Source: Muribaculaceae bacterium (GTDB taxonomy: Bacteria; Bacteroidota; Bacteroidia; Bacteroidales; Muribaculaceae). Taken from it: a stretch of DNA of 35,927 nt. The stretch lies in assembly GCA_029071345.1 (NCBI GenBank), contig JAIEAO010000152.1:1-35927 (forward strand). Direction: 5' to 3'. The translations under genes were made by a program, and so were the position numbers. Below the pieces are notes generated by a model. The model was not told the origin of the DNA, searched no databases, and was given only the letters and a program-made list of their open reading frames with translations. Positions 18,137-32,525 of the stretch are shown piece after piece. Every line of letters begins with the position of its first letter. Within the stretch, counting starts at the first letter, position 1.

Positions 18137-19843
18137 ATGAAGTTTTATTCTAATATACTCACTGCGGCCGCTCTTTCGTTATTGTGTTCCTGCGCAGACC
18201 TTGACCTGCAGCCGCTTGATACCGGTTCGAGCGATTCATGGTACAAAACCGAAGATGAAATAAAGGCCTCGATCAACGGCCTATACCGCACTGACTTCTT
18301 CTCGCTCGAAAACTTTCAATGGAGCGATGATCACCAATCGCGTGACCGCCTTAATGAAATGACGGCTGCCACGGTCAATGGCGAAACTCATGCCGTAACC
18401 GAAATGTGGCAAGTATGCTACAAATCGATAGCACGTTGCAATATTCTTCTGGAGAAATTGCAGAATTATCAGGCGATAGGACTTTCAGAGGAACGCGCCA
18501 AACTTTATCGTGCCCAGGTACTTTTCGTAAGGGCCACGCAGTATGCCCGTCTCACATCATACTTCGGAGATGTAGTGTGGGTTGATTCCGAGCTTACGAT
18601 TGAAGATGCTTTCAAGATGGGTCGCACGGATCGTGCCGAAGTTATGGAGCATGTCTACGCGGACTATGATGAAGCAGCTCAATACCTGCCATTATCCTAC
18701 GGCACTCAAAAGGAATTAGCCACCAAAGCGGCAGCCCTCGGTCTTAAGGCACGATATGCCCTCTACAATGAGGATTGGGAAATTTCCGCTGCCGCTGCCA
18801 AAGAGTGCATGGAATTAGGATCACATCAGTTATATCCCGACTTCGAGAAACTTTTCCTTTCCTCGACTCGCCACGCTTGCGAGAATATCCTGTCGTGGCC
18901 GACATCGCTTGAACTCGAAATTTACGGCGAAAGTCCGGGAAATGCTATGGGTTTCCTTCCGCGCTGCCGTGGGGGTTATGCGTCAGAGTATCCTTCATGG
19001 GATTTGTTCGCCTCTTTCCTATGCACGGATGGTCTTCCTATCGACGAATCCCCACTGTTTGATCCTCAAAATCCTTTTAAGAACCGAGATCCGCGTTGCG
19101 CCGCTACGATCGTGGAGTTCGGCACAGAACATTGTGGTGTAATCTACGATCCGAATCCTATGGTAACTCAGGTCTACAGTTCCGTAGCCGGAAAAATGGT
19201 TACTAATCTTGACTGCAAGTCTGGCAGCCCGTATGCATCATATAACGGTCTGCTTCGCAAGAAAGGGATTGACGAGAGCTGGATCAACGATGGCTCGTTC
19301 AAGGTGGCCTTTGACATTGTTTTCCTTCGCTATGCCGAAGTGCTTCTCACTTATGCCGAGGCTAAAATAGAGGCGGGTGAAATTGACAATAGTGTCCTTG
19401 AAGCCATCAACCGGGTGCGTGCCCGTGCTTATAAGGCTGATTACACCAATACCAGAGCTTATCCGGCAGTGAAAACTACTGATCGCGAACAATTACGTAC
19501 CATCGTGCGCACGGAACGCAGAATGGAGTTTGCCTACGAAGGTCTTCGCCGCATGGACATTATACGCTGGCGCATTGCCGAGAAAGTTCTCAATCAGCCT
19601 GACTATGGACTGCTCGACAAAGACCTCCTCACCTCTAAACTCATTGACAAACAGTTGTGGTTCTGGCCCGAAACACCCGACATTGACGAGAACGGATCGG
19701 CCGATTTCTCATCTTTATATGGGCAAGGTTATTGTAAGATCATAACCCGTCGTCAGTTTGATGAGTCAAAGAATTATTTATGGCCCATCCCATCACAGGA
19801 AGTTATTACTAACCCTTATCTCGGACAAAATGATAATTACTAA
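18137..19843 (+). CDS. SusD/RagB-family nutrient-binding outer-membrane lipoprotein
   Basis: 568 aa; lipobox LLCSCADLDLQPLD; SusD features (SINGLYRTDFFSLENFQWSDD, VLLTYAEAKIEAG, EAINRVRARA, RTIVRTERRMEFAYEGLRRMDIIRWRIAE); follows susC. Confidence 0.96.
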   Translation: MKFYSNILTAAALSLLCSCADLDLQPLDTGSSDSWYKTEDEIKASINGLYRTDFFSLENFQWSDDHQSRDRLNEMTAATVNGETHAVTEMWQVCYKSIARCNILLEKLQNYQAIGLSEERAKLYRAQVLFVRATQYARLTSYFGDVVWVDSELTIEDAFKMGRTDRAEVMEHVYADYDEAAQYLPLSYGTQKELATKAAALGLKARYALYNEDWEISAAAAKECMELGSHQLYPDFEKLFLSSTRHACENILSWPTSLELEIYGESPGNAMGFLPRCRGGYASEYPSWDLFASFLCTDGLPIDESPLFDPQNPFKNRDPRCAATIVEFGTEHCGVIYDPNPMVTQVYSSVAGKMVTNLDCKSGSPYASYNGLLRKKGIDESWINDGSFKVAFDIVFLRYAEVLLTYAEAKIEAGEIDNSVLEAINRVRARAYKADYTNTRAYPAVKTTDREQLRTIVRTERRMEFAYEGLRRMDIIRWRIAEKVLNQPDYGLLDKDLLTSKLIDKQLWFWPETPDIDENGSADFSSLYGQGYCKIITRRQFDESKNYLWPIPSQEVITNPYLGQNDNY

Positions 19844-19856
19844 ACAATTAGACCGT

Positions 19857-21374
19857 ATGAATATCATAGCAAAAATCTCACTGATATCTTTTGCCGCAAT
19901 CGCGCCGTTCATAGTTTCGGCTTGCACAACAGAATATTTGACCTACAATCATAATCCCGGTGTGCCTGAAACGCCAGCTGAGCCGGAACCCGAACCGGAG
20001 ATGCCGGATGTGATGCCGGTCGGTACATATAAACTTCTCACTGATCAGCCGGCACAGGTGATAGAAGGACTCGGTTTTGAAATTCAGAATGAAATCACTG
20101 CCGCACCCGACGTAAACAAGCCAAGCAAATATTACGGCGTACCGCTTGACCTCGTTCCATCAGAGCGTAAACGCCTTGCCGAGGAAATGCTCAAGGGATT
20201 CCGCTATATGCGTATGGGAATGGGTGTATGGTATCAGGGTCAGACAGATGACCGCAAAAATTTTGTGGAACGTATCCCCGGTCAAAACGAGGCTCTCGTG
20301 CAACTTATGAAAGATGCCGGAGTTGAAGGAATCTCACTTGAATATTGGTCGCCTGCCACTTACTGGAAGTCAAACGGCAGTTTTAACGACGGTACGCTGA
20401 AAAGCTTTGACGACGATTTCCTTGATCAGTTTACCGATGCCCTTGTCAACGACATAAAATATTTCAAGAGCAATGGATTTAATGTGTCGACATGGGGATT
20501 GCAGAATGAATGTCAGTATGAATCCGTAGGGTATGCGCATTGCCATTACACTCCCGACCAATTCGTTAAAGTGTTTGGGATTGCAGCTCCGAAAGTACGT
20601 GCTCTCGATCCAAATATCGAAATCATCTATGACACCAACAGCGGAAACAATGGTGAGTACGGTGAAAAACTATGGCGCGAGAATTCCCAACTGCTCCCGT
20701 ATGTTGATGCATGGGTATATCACCGCATAGGTGATGATTCCGACTTCGTGATGGACCGCTGCGAAGAATACAAGGCCAACAATCAGGGGAAGCCCATCTA
20801 TCAGAATGAGTATGAATATTTCAACGATCAGATGCCTACGCACAGCTATGAGTGGTTTATGGTCAACACAGCCCAGTCGATTATGAACTGGATGACGTTT
20901 ATTGATTCGCCCAAGTGGTACTGGCTCCATGCTCTCAAGGCTGTCGATGACCACACTGACCGCGACGGATTCGGCCTTGGCATCTGGCGTCCGAGCTATG
21001 CCAACGACAGCCACGACTATCCGACGCTCAAACATGGTCACTTCACGTTCAATTGGCAGAACTTCAACGGTATTGCCGGCTTCCTGAAATATATGCCGTG
21101 GGATTCGCGCCGATATAAGGTACACGAGGATGAGGCCTTGCACAATAACCGCATTATGGCGTGGAAGACCCCTGAAGGAAAATTTGTCATCGCCCTCACC
21201 AACCGCTCCGATGAATGGTATGAGTTCAAGGTAGATCTTGACAAAAATATGAAACTCAACGGTCACCGGTATAATAAAAACGGTATTGACCAGCCTCTTG
21301 GAAGCACCGATGGTAACTCAACATTGTCTGCAAAGGTGCGTCCGTGGAGCATTGAATTTTGGGTTGAAGAGTGA
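19857..21374 (+). CDS. Surface lipoprotein glycosidase, GH30-like (clan GH-A)
   Basis: The ORF track's 19758 start overlaps susD; ATG at 19857 gives MNIIAKISLISFAAIAPFIVSACTTEY (lipoprotein signal). Contains IEGLGFEIQNE, STWGLQNECQYES (candidate acid/base), PIYQNEYEYF (candidate nucleophile) and a C-terminal beta-sandwich; Pro/Glu-rich tether after the lipobox. Confidence 0.7.
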   Translation: MNIIAKISLISFAAIAPFIVSACTTEYLTYNHNPGVPETPAEPEPEPEMPDVMPVGTYKLLTDQPAQVIEGLGFEIQNEITAAPDVNKPSKYYGVPLDLVPSERKRLAEEMLKGFRYMRMGMGVWYQGQTDDRKNFVERIPGQNEALVQLMKDAGVEGISLEYWSPATYWKSNGSFNDGTLKSFDDDFLDQFTDALVNDIKYFKSNGFNVSTWGLQNECQYESVGYAHCHYTPDQFVKVFGIAAPKVRALDPNIEIIYDTNSGNNGEYGEKLWRENSQLLPYVDAWVYHRIGDDSDFVMDRCEEYKANNQGKPIYQNEYEYFNDQMPTHSYEWFMVNTAQSIMNWMTFIDSPKWYWLHALKAVDDHTDRDGFGLGIWRPSYANDSHDYPTLKHGHFTFNWQNFNGIAGFLKYMPWDSRRYKVHEDEALHNNRIMAWKTPEGKFVIALTNRSDEWYEFKVDLDKNMKLNGHRYNKNGIDQPLGSTDGNSTLSAKVRPWSIEFWVEE

Positions 21375-21414
21375 TTTGTTAAATGTAATAGTAGGTAAAA
21401 AAGGTTGTTTAATG

Positions 21415-21447
21415 TGGGCGGGGACAAACCAGTCTTCGCCCATTTTT
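21415..21447 (+). terminator. Rho-independent terminator-like hairpin between the GH30-like gene and the downstream lipoprotein gene
   Basis: GGGCGGGGAC-AAACCA-GTCTTCGCCC (10-bp stem with two G.U pairs, flanked by a T-A pair) followed by ATTTTT. Confidence 0.7.
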
Positions 21448-21461
21448 AAAAGTAATCCAAA

Positions 21462-23915
21462 ATGAGCACAATTAAATCCATAAACACGATCCTATTCACA
21501 TCAGTACTTTTCTGCAGTTGTGCAGCCACCACTACCACCCGCACACCTCTCGAGAGCGATAAGCCTAATTATGGAGGTGTTTTTCCTCACCTCGCATTTT
21601 ATAACAACGAGGGTGAATGTGGCACCGGCGCCGTGGTTCCCTGGCAGGGGAAACTTTGGGCGATTACTTACGGACCACATCTTCCGTGGGGATCAAGTGA
21701 TAAACTATATGAAATTGATGATACTCTCAACATCAATGTGCGCCCGGAGAGTGTCGGCGGAACCGCAGCTGACCGAATGATTCACCGTGAGAGCAACCAG
21801 CTTATCATCGGTCCTTATTTTATCGATAGTCTGTGCAATGTCAGAACCATGTCTTACGACAATGCACAAGGCCGTTACACCGGAGTCTGCCGACACCTGA
21901 CTGACCCGGCCAACAAAGTATATATTGCCACGATGGAGGAGGGATTCTATGAGGTGGATGTCAACACTCTGAAATCCCGCGAAATTTATCCTGATGCGAA
22001 TGTCGGCAACGGTCATGATGACACCGGAGTGAATCCACAGAATGACCTTCTTCCCGGAGCACACGGCAAGGGGCTTTATAGCGGTCAGAATGTGATGGTG
22101 TTCTCAAACAACGGTGAAGCTGTTCCTGAAGCGCTTGAGAAGTTTAATATCCCGTCGGGTTGTCTCGCCGAGTGGGACGGGAAGGATTGGAAAGTGATAC
22201 GCCGCAATCAGTTTACCGAAGTGACAGGCCCCGGAGGAATCTATGGCAGCGATCCTAAAGCTCCCATATATGCACTCGGATGGGATTACAAGTCCATCAT
22301 TCTGGCTATGCGCGATAAAGGGGAGTGGTCATTTTACCGACTCCCCAAGGCAAGTAATTCTTACGATGGTGCGCATGGTTGGAACACGGAATGGCCACGT
22401 ATCCGAGAGGTCGGGACAGCTGAAAATCCCATGAAACTTATGACCATGCATGGGATGTTCTGGGAATTCCCGCAGGAATTTAATACAGGTAAAACATCCG
22501 GGATTAGGCCACTTTCAGCTTATTTGAAAGTCATCGGAGATTTTACCCGTTGGAATGACAACCTGGTGTTTGGTTGTGATGACTCGGCAAAAAAAGAATT
22601 TCTGAACAAACGCCGCATTAAGGGTAATATCGCCGGCCCCGGACAGAGTAATTCAAACTTATGGTTTGTAGAACCTGCGCGCCTGAATAATTTAGGACCG
22701 ACTAATGCATCCGGATCGGTTTGGTTTAATGATGATGTAGAAGCAGGCAAGCCGAGCGAAGCAATGCTTTTTGCCGGATGGCCCAAACGTTGCGCATGGC
22801 TTAGGAATGATGGAGATGAAAATGTAAAATTCACTTTTGAAGTATCCGACGGCCGCGGGAAATGGTCTGCACTCAAAAGTGTAGATCTGAAGGGAAATAG
22901 TTCAGTCTTTGTTCCCTTCAACGAGGGTGACAAAGGGGAGTGGATTCGCCTTAAATCTGACAAGCCGACCACTGTAAGCGCCTTATTCTCTTATTCCGAC
23001 ACCGACACCCGAACCACCAAATCAAGTTCTATTTTCAACGGTTTGACTGCGGTCAACTCTACACCTGCTTCTACAGGTCGTCTGTACTGTCTGGGTAATA
23101 ATGCCCGTAAATTGGGTGTTGCAACCGATAAAGGATACTTTGAGCTGGATGGGAATATGAATTTTTCTCCTGAGAGTAACGCCGAGGTCATTGACTTTAT
23201 CAATAAAAACATGACCATTACGAACGAAGGTCTGGAAATCACCGACGGCTCCGTACTTATTATCGATGATAAAGGGCGACGCTGGAGACTCCCTAAGGGA
23301 TCGGAGGATTTTACTCCTCTCATTCGTGACAACAAGATGCGGATTTGCCGTGAAGTTTCCACCGAGCGCGACCTTCTCAACTGTCATGGCACCTTCTATG
23401 AACTTCCGGCTGAAAACGCAGACGGATTTGCCAAGATCAGACCGATTTCATCACATAAATTCCGCATCAATGACTATGGTTCCTATCGCGGAATGTTGGT
23501 TATGACAGGCCTATCGGATTCCGAAAGCAACAATCCCCGCATAATAAACTCTACCGATGGCAAGATGTCCCTTTGGTGTGGCTCAATAGATGACCTGTGG
23601 AAACTTGGCAAACCTGTAGGCAACGGAGGGCCATGGGTGGAGGAGTCAGTTAACGCCCATGAATATTCCGATCCATACCTCATAGGTTTTTATGACGATC
23701 GTATGCTGAATATCTCACATAAGTCTGCCGAGCCGGTAAAATTCACGGTTGAGGCGGATCCCACCGGTGATGGGAACTGGGTGCAATATGGCGTGTTTGA
23801 GGTTAATCCGGACGATTCATTTTTCCACAAATTCCCTGATGCATTCCAGGCCCGCTGGATTCGCTTTAAAACTGACAAACCTTGTGTGGCAACCACCTGG
23901 CTGGAATATAAATAA
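21462..23915 (+). CDS. Large secreted lipoprotein of unknown family with internal duplication (candidate glycan-active or glycan-binding protein)
   Basis: 817 aa; lipobox LFCSC; two similar long segments visible in the translation (WSFYRLPKAS..HGMFWEFP..IRPLS..VKFTFEV..WIRLKSDKPTTV and RRWRLPKGS..HGTFYELP..IRPIS..VKFTVEA..WIRFKTDKPCVA). Confidence 0.75.
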   Translation: MSTIKSINTILFTSVLFCSCAATTTTRTPLESDKPNYGGVFPHLAFYNNEGECGTGAVVPWQGKLWAITYGPHLPWGSSDKLYEIDDTLNINVRPESVGGTAADRMIHRESNQLIIGPYFIDSLCNVRTMSYDNAQGRYTGVCRHLTDPANKVYIATMEEGFYEVDVNTLKSREIYPDANVGNGHDDTGVNPQNDLLPGAHGKGLYSGQNVMVFSNNGEAVPEALEKFNIPSGCLAEWDGKDWKVIRRNQFTEVTGPGGIYGSDPKAPIYALGWDYKSIILAMRDKGEWSFYRLPKASNSYDGAHGWNTEWPRIREVGTAENPMKLMTMHGMFWEFPQEFNTGKTSGIRPLSAYLKVIGDFTRWNDNLVFGCDDSAKKEFLNKRRIKGNIAGPGQSNSNLWFVEPARLNNLGPTNASGSVWFNDDVEAGKPSEAMLFAGWPKRCAWLRNDGDENVKFTFEVSDGRGKWSALKSVDLKGNSSVFVPFNEGDKGEWIRLKSDKPTTVSALFSYSDTDTRTTKSSSIFNGLTAVNSTPASTGRLYCLGNNARKLGVATDKGYFELDGNMNFSPESNAEVIDFINKNMTITNEGLEITDGSVLIIDDKGRRWRLPKGSEDFTPLIRDNKMRICREVSTERDLLNCHGTFYELPAENADGFAKIRPISSHKFRINDYGSYRGMLVMTGLSDSESNNPRIINSTDGKMSLWCGSIDDLWKLGKPVGNGGPWVEESVNAHEYSDPYLIGFYDDRMLNISHKSAEPVKFTVEADPTGDGNWVQYGVFEVNPDDSFFHKFPDAFQARWIRFKTDKPCVATTWLEYK

Positions 23916-23955
23916 GAATATGATGATAAAATGACGGATATTGTGCAATATTGAG

Positions 23956-23982
23956 GATGTGTGTTTTCTCGTCATAATCGCC
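23956..23982 (+). promoter_or_regulatory. Candidate ECF-sigma promoter, site C (drives the small secreted CTD protein)
   Basis: GATGTGTG-N12-AATCGCC-ATATATAA, 43 bp upstream of the ATG at 24026. Confidence 0.8.
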
Positions 23983-24025
23983 ATATATAAGACAATGATA
24001 ATAACAATACTTTAAATACTAATTC

Positions 24026-24541
24026 ATGAGAAAATTATTTCTTTCATTTGTAGTGTCATGCTTATTCACTGCTCTGTCAGCTCAAGCTGAAACAGGCTTT
24101 GACAGTGATATTACGAATTGGTCGTATGTGGAAAACGGTACAATTTATTCTACCGTAATTATTGAAAATCCAGTCGGCGTAGTCATTACAGTGCCGGGGA
24201 GCGAGACCGAAATTGAACTCACTGAAGGAAGCAACACTCTTAAGGTGCCTCTTTCACAGCCCGTTTATGAAGTGAGCGCTAAAGATGGTTACGCTATAAC
24301 TGTCAAAGTAGGTGACAAAGCCTACGTTTACGACAATGAGCCTATCGTAATCAACTGCACAAAACCGGCTCCAGTATATATATCTGCCACCGGCAACACA
24401 TCCACTAACTGCCTGACTATTTCAGCTAACGATGCTGAAGTAAAGTATTATGATCTCAATGGTTTGACGGTCAAACAACCTCAACCCGGAAAAATTTATA
24501 TCAGGGTGTCAGGCTCTGAAGTGCGGAAAGTGAAATTCTGA
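24026..24541 (+). CDS. Small secreted protein with T9SS-like C-terminal sorting domain
   Basis: 171 aa; signal peptide MRKLFLSFVVSCLFTALSAQA; C-terminus VKYYDLNGLTVKQPQPGKIYIRVSGSEVRKVKF fits the '(Y)YDLNG..V..P..GIYI...G...KV' Bacteroidetes C-terminal secretion-domain pattern. Confidence 0.6.
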   Translation: MRKLFLSFVVSCLFTALSAQAETGFDSDITNWSYVENGTIYSTVIIENPVGVVITVPGSETEIELTEGSNTLKVPLSQPVYEVSAKDGYAITVKVGDKAYVYDNEPIVINCTKPAPVYISATGNTSTNCLTISANDAEVKYYDLNGLTVKQPQPGKIYIRVSGSEVRKVKF

Positions 24542-24550
24542 AAAATCCTG

Positions 24551-24596
24551 AGGGCTATCATTTTGCTTACCGAAAAGTAATCTGATAGCCCTTATT
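24551..24596 (+). terminator. Rho-independent terminator-like hairpin downstream of the small CTD protein gene
   Basis: AGGGCTATCA (24551-24560) / TGATAGCCCT (24583-24592), followed by the T-rich sequence TATTG. Confidence 0.6.
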
Positions 24597-24624
24597 GTAT
24601 AATCACCCCAATAATATAGTTTTG
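24594..24624 (+). promoter_or_regulatory. Candidate Bacteroidetes housekeeping-type promoter for GH31-GH36-GH2
   Basis: ATTG-N19-TAGTTTTG; the -7 element matches TAnnTTTG. Confidence 0.5.
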
Positions 24625-24697
24625 TGAACTCTAACCCAACCGTCACGGTTTAGGTGAAATTATTTATAAATACCTATTTCCCATAATAAACTACATC

Positions 24698-27070
24698 ATG
24701 AAAATATCATTGAAATTTTTTAAGATTCTCACAGGGCTTCTTTGCATGACAGGCGCAATAGTTGTTAACCCTGTTGTCGCCCGGAATCCTATTGCCAAGA
24801 GCGAAGCAACCGTGGAATCAGGTAACGCCCGGTTCACCGTCCTGACCCCTGAAATGATTCGCATAGAATATAGTGAAAGAGGAACCTTTGAGGACCGTGC
24901 TACATTTACAATACAGAACCGGGAGATGGATATAGTTCCGGACTTTTCAAAAAACGAGGATAAGGAATTCCTGTATATAGAGACGGAAAAAATCAAACTT
25001 AAATATCGCAAGGGCTCAAATCCGAAAACGATTCCGGCTTCTCCTGATAATTTAAAGATAACAATGAAACACAACCGCGACACCGTAGTATGGTATCCCG
25101 GCAAACCTGACCCATTGAATCTTAAAGGAACCTGTCGCACTCTTGACTTATGTGATGGTGACAGTAAGCGCTCTGAACTTGAAAATGGCTTAATATCACG
25201 ATCTGGATGGGCCGTTATTGATGACTCATGGACTGCAGCCCGCCCCGATGGCGGCCGTTCGTTTGCTCTTGAACCAAATGAAGAGCTCGGTTACGACTGG
25301 TGGAGTGCGAGGAAAGATCCTGATGCTTTGGATATCTACTTTATGGGTTATGGATCAAACTATAAAAAAGCTTTGAGTGATTACACAAAAGTGGCGGGGA
25401 AAATACCGTTGCCCCCAAACTATGTTTTTGGCTACTGGTATAGCCGATATGCTCCTTACACAGATTCTGATTATCGTCAGATAATGCGGGAGCTTGCGGA
25501 GAATGATATACCGACAGATGTCATGATTCTGGATATGGACTGGCATTGGAACGGAAAAGCAGATTGTGAATCGTCAGGCCGTGGAAATTGGACCGGTTGG
25601 TCATGGAATACAAATTTGATTCCTGCCCCTGAAAAACTCCTTAATGATATTCACGATAATGATCTAAAATTGTCTCTTAACCTTCATCCTGCGGATGGGA
25701 TCGATAGCATTGAGTCTCCCCAATATTATAATGCCATTAAATCAGAGCTGCAGGGCAAGTATGATAATAAGGGAGTTATCACATGGAGTGTTGACTATCC
25801 GGATTTCACTAAATCGTTCTTCAAGAATATAATACGTGAACATGAAAAAGAAGGTGTCGATTTCTGGTGGCTCGACTGGCAACAGTACCTTACAAGTCCT
25901 TTTACATCAGGTCTTAGCGAGACATTCTGGTGCAATCATGTTTTCTACAACGATATGAAGACAAACCGCACAGACCGTCGTCCTGTCATTTTCCATCGTT
26001 GGGGTGGCCTTGGCAGTCACCGTTATCAAATCGGTTTTTCGGGAGATGCAATGATAAATTTCCCCACATTGGCGTTTCAGCCCTATTTTACGGCCACGGC
26101 TTCAAATGTAGGTTATACATATTGGGGTCACGATCTGGGAGGGCATTTGTTTACTGATGAAAAGATCGTCAATGATCCTGAATTGATGCTTAGATGGATA
26201 CAATTCGGTGTATTCACTCCTATTTTTCGCAGTCATGCCACTAAAGAAGATAGAATCGAACGAAGGATATGGAAATTCAGTAATTTCCCTCTTATGCGTG
26301 ATGCCGTAAAACTACGCTACGCTCTTTTCCCTTACATATATACTATGGCTCGTAAAACTTACGATACAGGTATCGGTATGTGTCGACCTCTATATTATGA
26401 ATTCCCGGATGATGAAGAAGCCTATAATTATGAGGGAGAATATTTCTTTGGCGATAATATCCTGGTTGCACCTATCACCGAGCCTGCCACTGACGGTAAA
26501 ACAAGCTATAAGAAAATCTGGTTTCCGACAGGGAAATGGTGGAGCGTGGCGACAAATCAACTTATCGAAGGTCCATGTGTCATGACGATGGAGTTCTCAG
26601 CGGAGGATATTCCTTATTTTTACAAAGCAGGATCTATTATTCCAATGAATCCGTCATCTGTAAACAGGGTTACGACGCGCCCTGAAGAAATCGTGCTTCA
26701 TTCGGTTGCCGGTAGTGAAGGTGAGGATATTTTATATGAAGATGAAGGGGATAATCCGGATTACGATACAAGATATGCTACCACACAACTCAGACATCAC
26801 GTAAACGGCAATAAAGAGACATATCTTATATGCCCCAGAGAAGGTGATCAGTCAAATCTCGTTCAGAGTCGTTCGTGGAAGCTTAATATTTTTAATGCCT
26901 GTCCTCCCGATGAAATCAAAATCAATGGTTTCGTACTTGGACAAAAAGATTGGCATTATAATGCTGCCGATAAGGAACTTAGCATTTCAATTCCCAAAAC
27001 AAATTGCAGTGAGGCCATCAAGATTACTGTGACATATAAGTCTGAAACGGGAAGAACCTCAGGCAAATGA
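24698..27070 (+). CDS. Glycoside hydrolase family 31 protein
   Basis: 790 aa with N-terminal signal; DVMILDMDWHW, GVDFWWLDWQQ (candidate nucleophile), SGDAMINFPTLAFQPYFTATASNVGYTYWGHDLGGH and PIFRSHATKEDRIERRIW are GH31 motifs. Confidence 0.92.
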   Translation: MKISLKFFKILTGLLCMTGAIVVNPVVARNPIAKSEATVESGNARFTVLTPEMIRIEYSERGTFEDRATFTIQNREMDIVPDFSKNEDKEFLYIETEKIKLKYRKGSNPKTIPASPDNLKITMKHNRDTVVWYPGKPDPLNLKGTCRTLDLCDGDSKRSELENGLISRSGWAVIDDSWTAARPDGGRSFALEPNEELGYDWWSARKDPDALDIYFMGYGSNYKKALSDYTKVAGKIPLPPNYVFGYWYSRYAPYTDSDYRQIMRELAENDIPTDVMILDMDWHWNGKADCESSGRGNWTGWSWNTNLIPAPEKLLNDIHDNDLKLSLNLHPADGIDSIESPQYYNAIKSELQGKYDNKGVITWSVDYPDFTKSFFKNIIREHEKEGVDFWWLDWQQYLTSPFTSGLSETFWCNHVFYNDMKTNRTDRRPVIFHRWGGLGSHRYQIGFSGDAMINFPTLAFQPYFTATASNVGYTYWGHDLGGHLFTDEKIVNDPELMLRWIQFGVFTPIFRSHATKEDRIERRIWKFSNFPLMRDAVKLRYALFPYIYTMARKTYDTGIGMCRPLYYEFPDDEEAYNYEGEYFFGDNILVAPITEPATDGKTSYKKIWFPTGKWWSVATNQLIEGPCVMTMEFSAEDIPYFYKAGSIIPMNPSSVNRVTTRPEEIVLHSVAGSEGEDILYEDEGDNPDYDTRYATTQLRHHVNGNKETYLICPREGDQSNLVQSRSWKLNIFNACPPDEIKINGFVLGQKDWHYNAADKELSISIPKTNCSEAIKITVTYKSETGRTSGK

Positions 27071-27089
27071 AAATCCTAAAATTCATTGT

Positions 27090-32464
<5,375 letters not shown>

Positions 32465-32525
32465 TCCATTTCCATGCCTGTCGATTCAAGCAATTATGCG
32501 GGTGTTGATAAATATCTCCCGCTCC

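Noticed and set aside
20670-21266. 198-aa minus-strand ORF opposite the GH30-like gene, plus similar long antisense ORFs (27939-28565, 33952-34587, 13959-14525)
   Set aside because: They lie entirely antisense to well-supported CAZyme genes, with translations lacking recognisable domains; explained by codon composition of the opposite strand.
32499-32523. Possible hairpin GCGGG...CCCGC between GH2 and the second GH3
   Set aside because: Short stem, long AT-rich loop and no following T-run; not convincing as a terminator.
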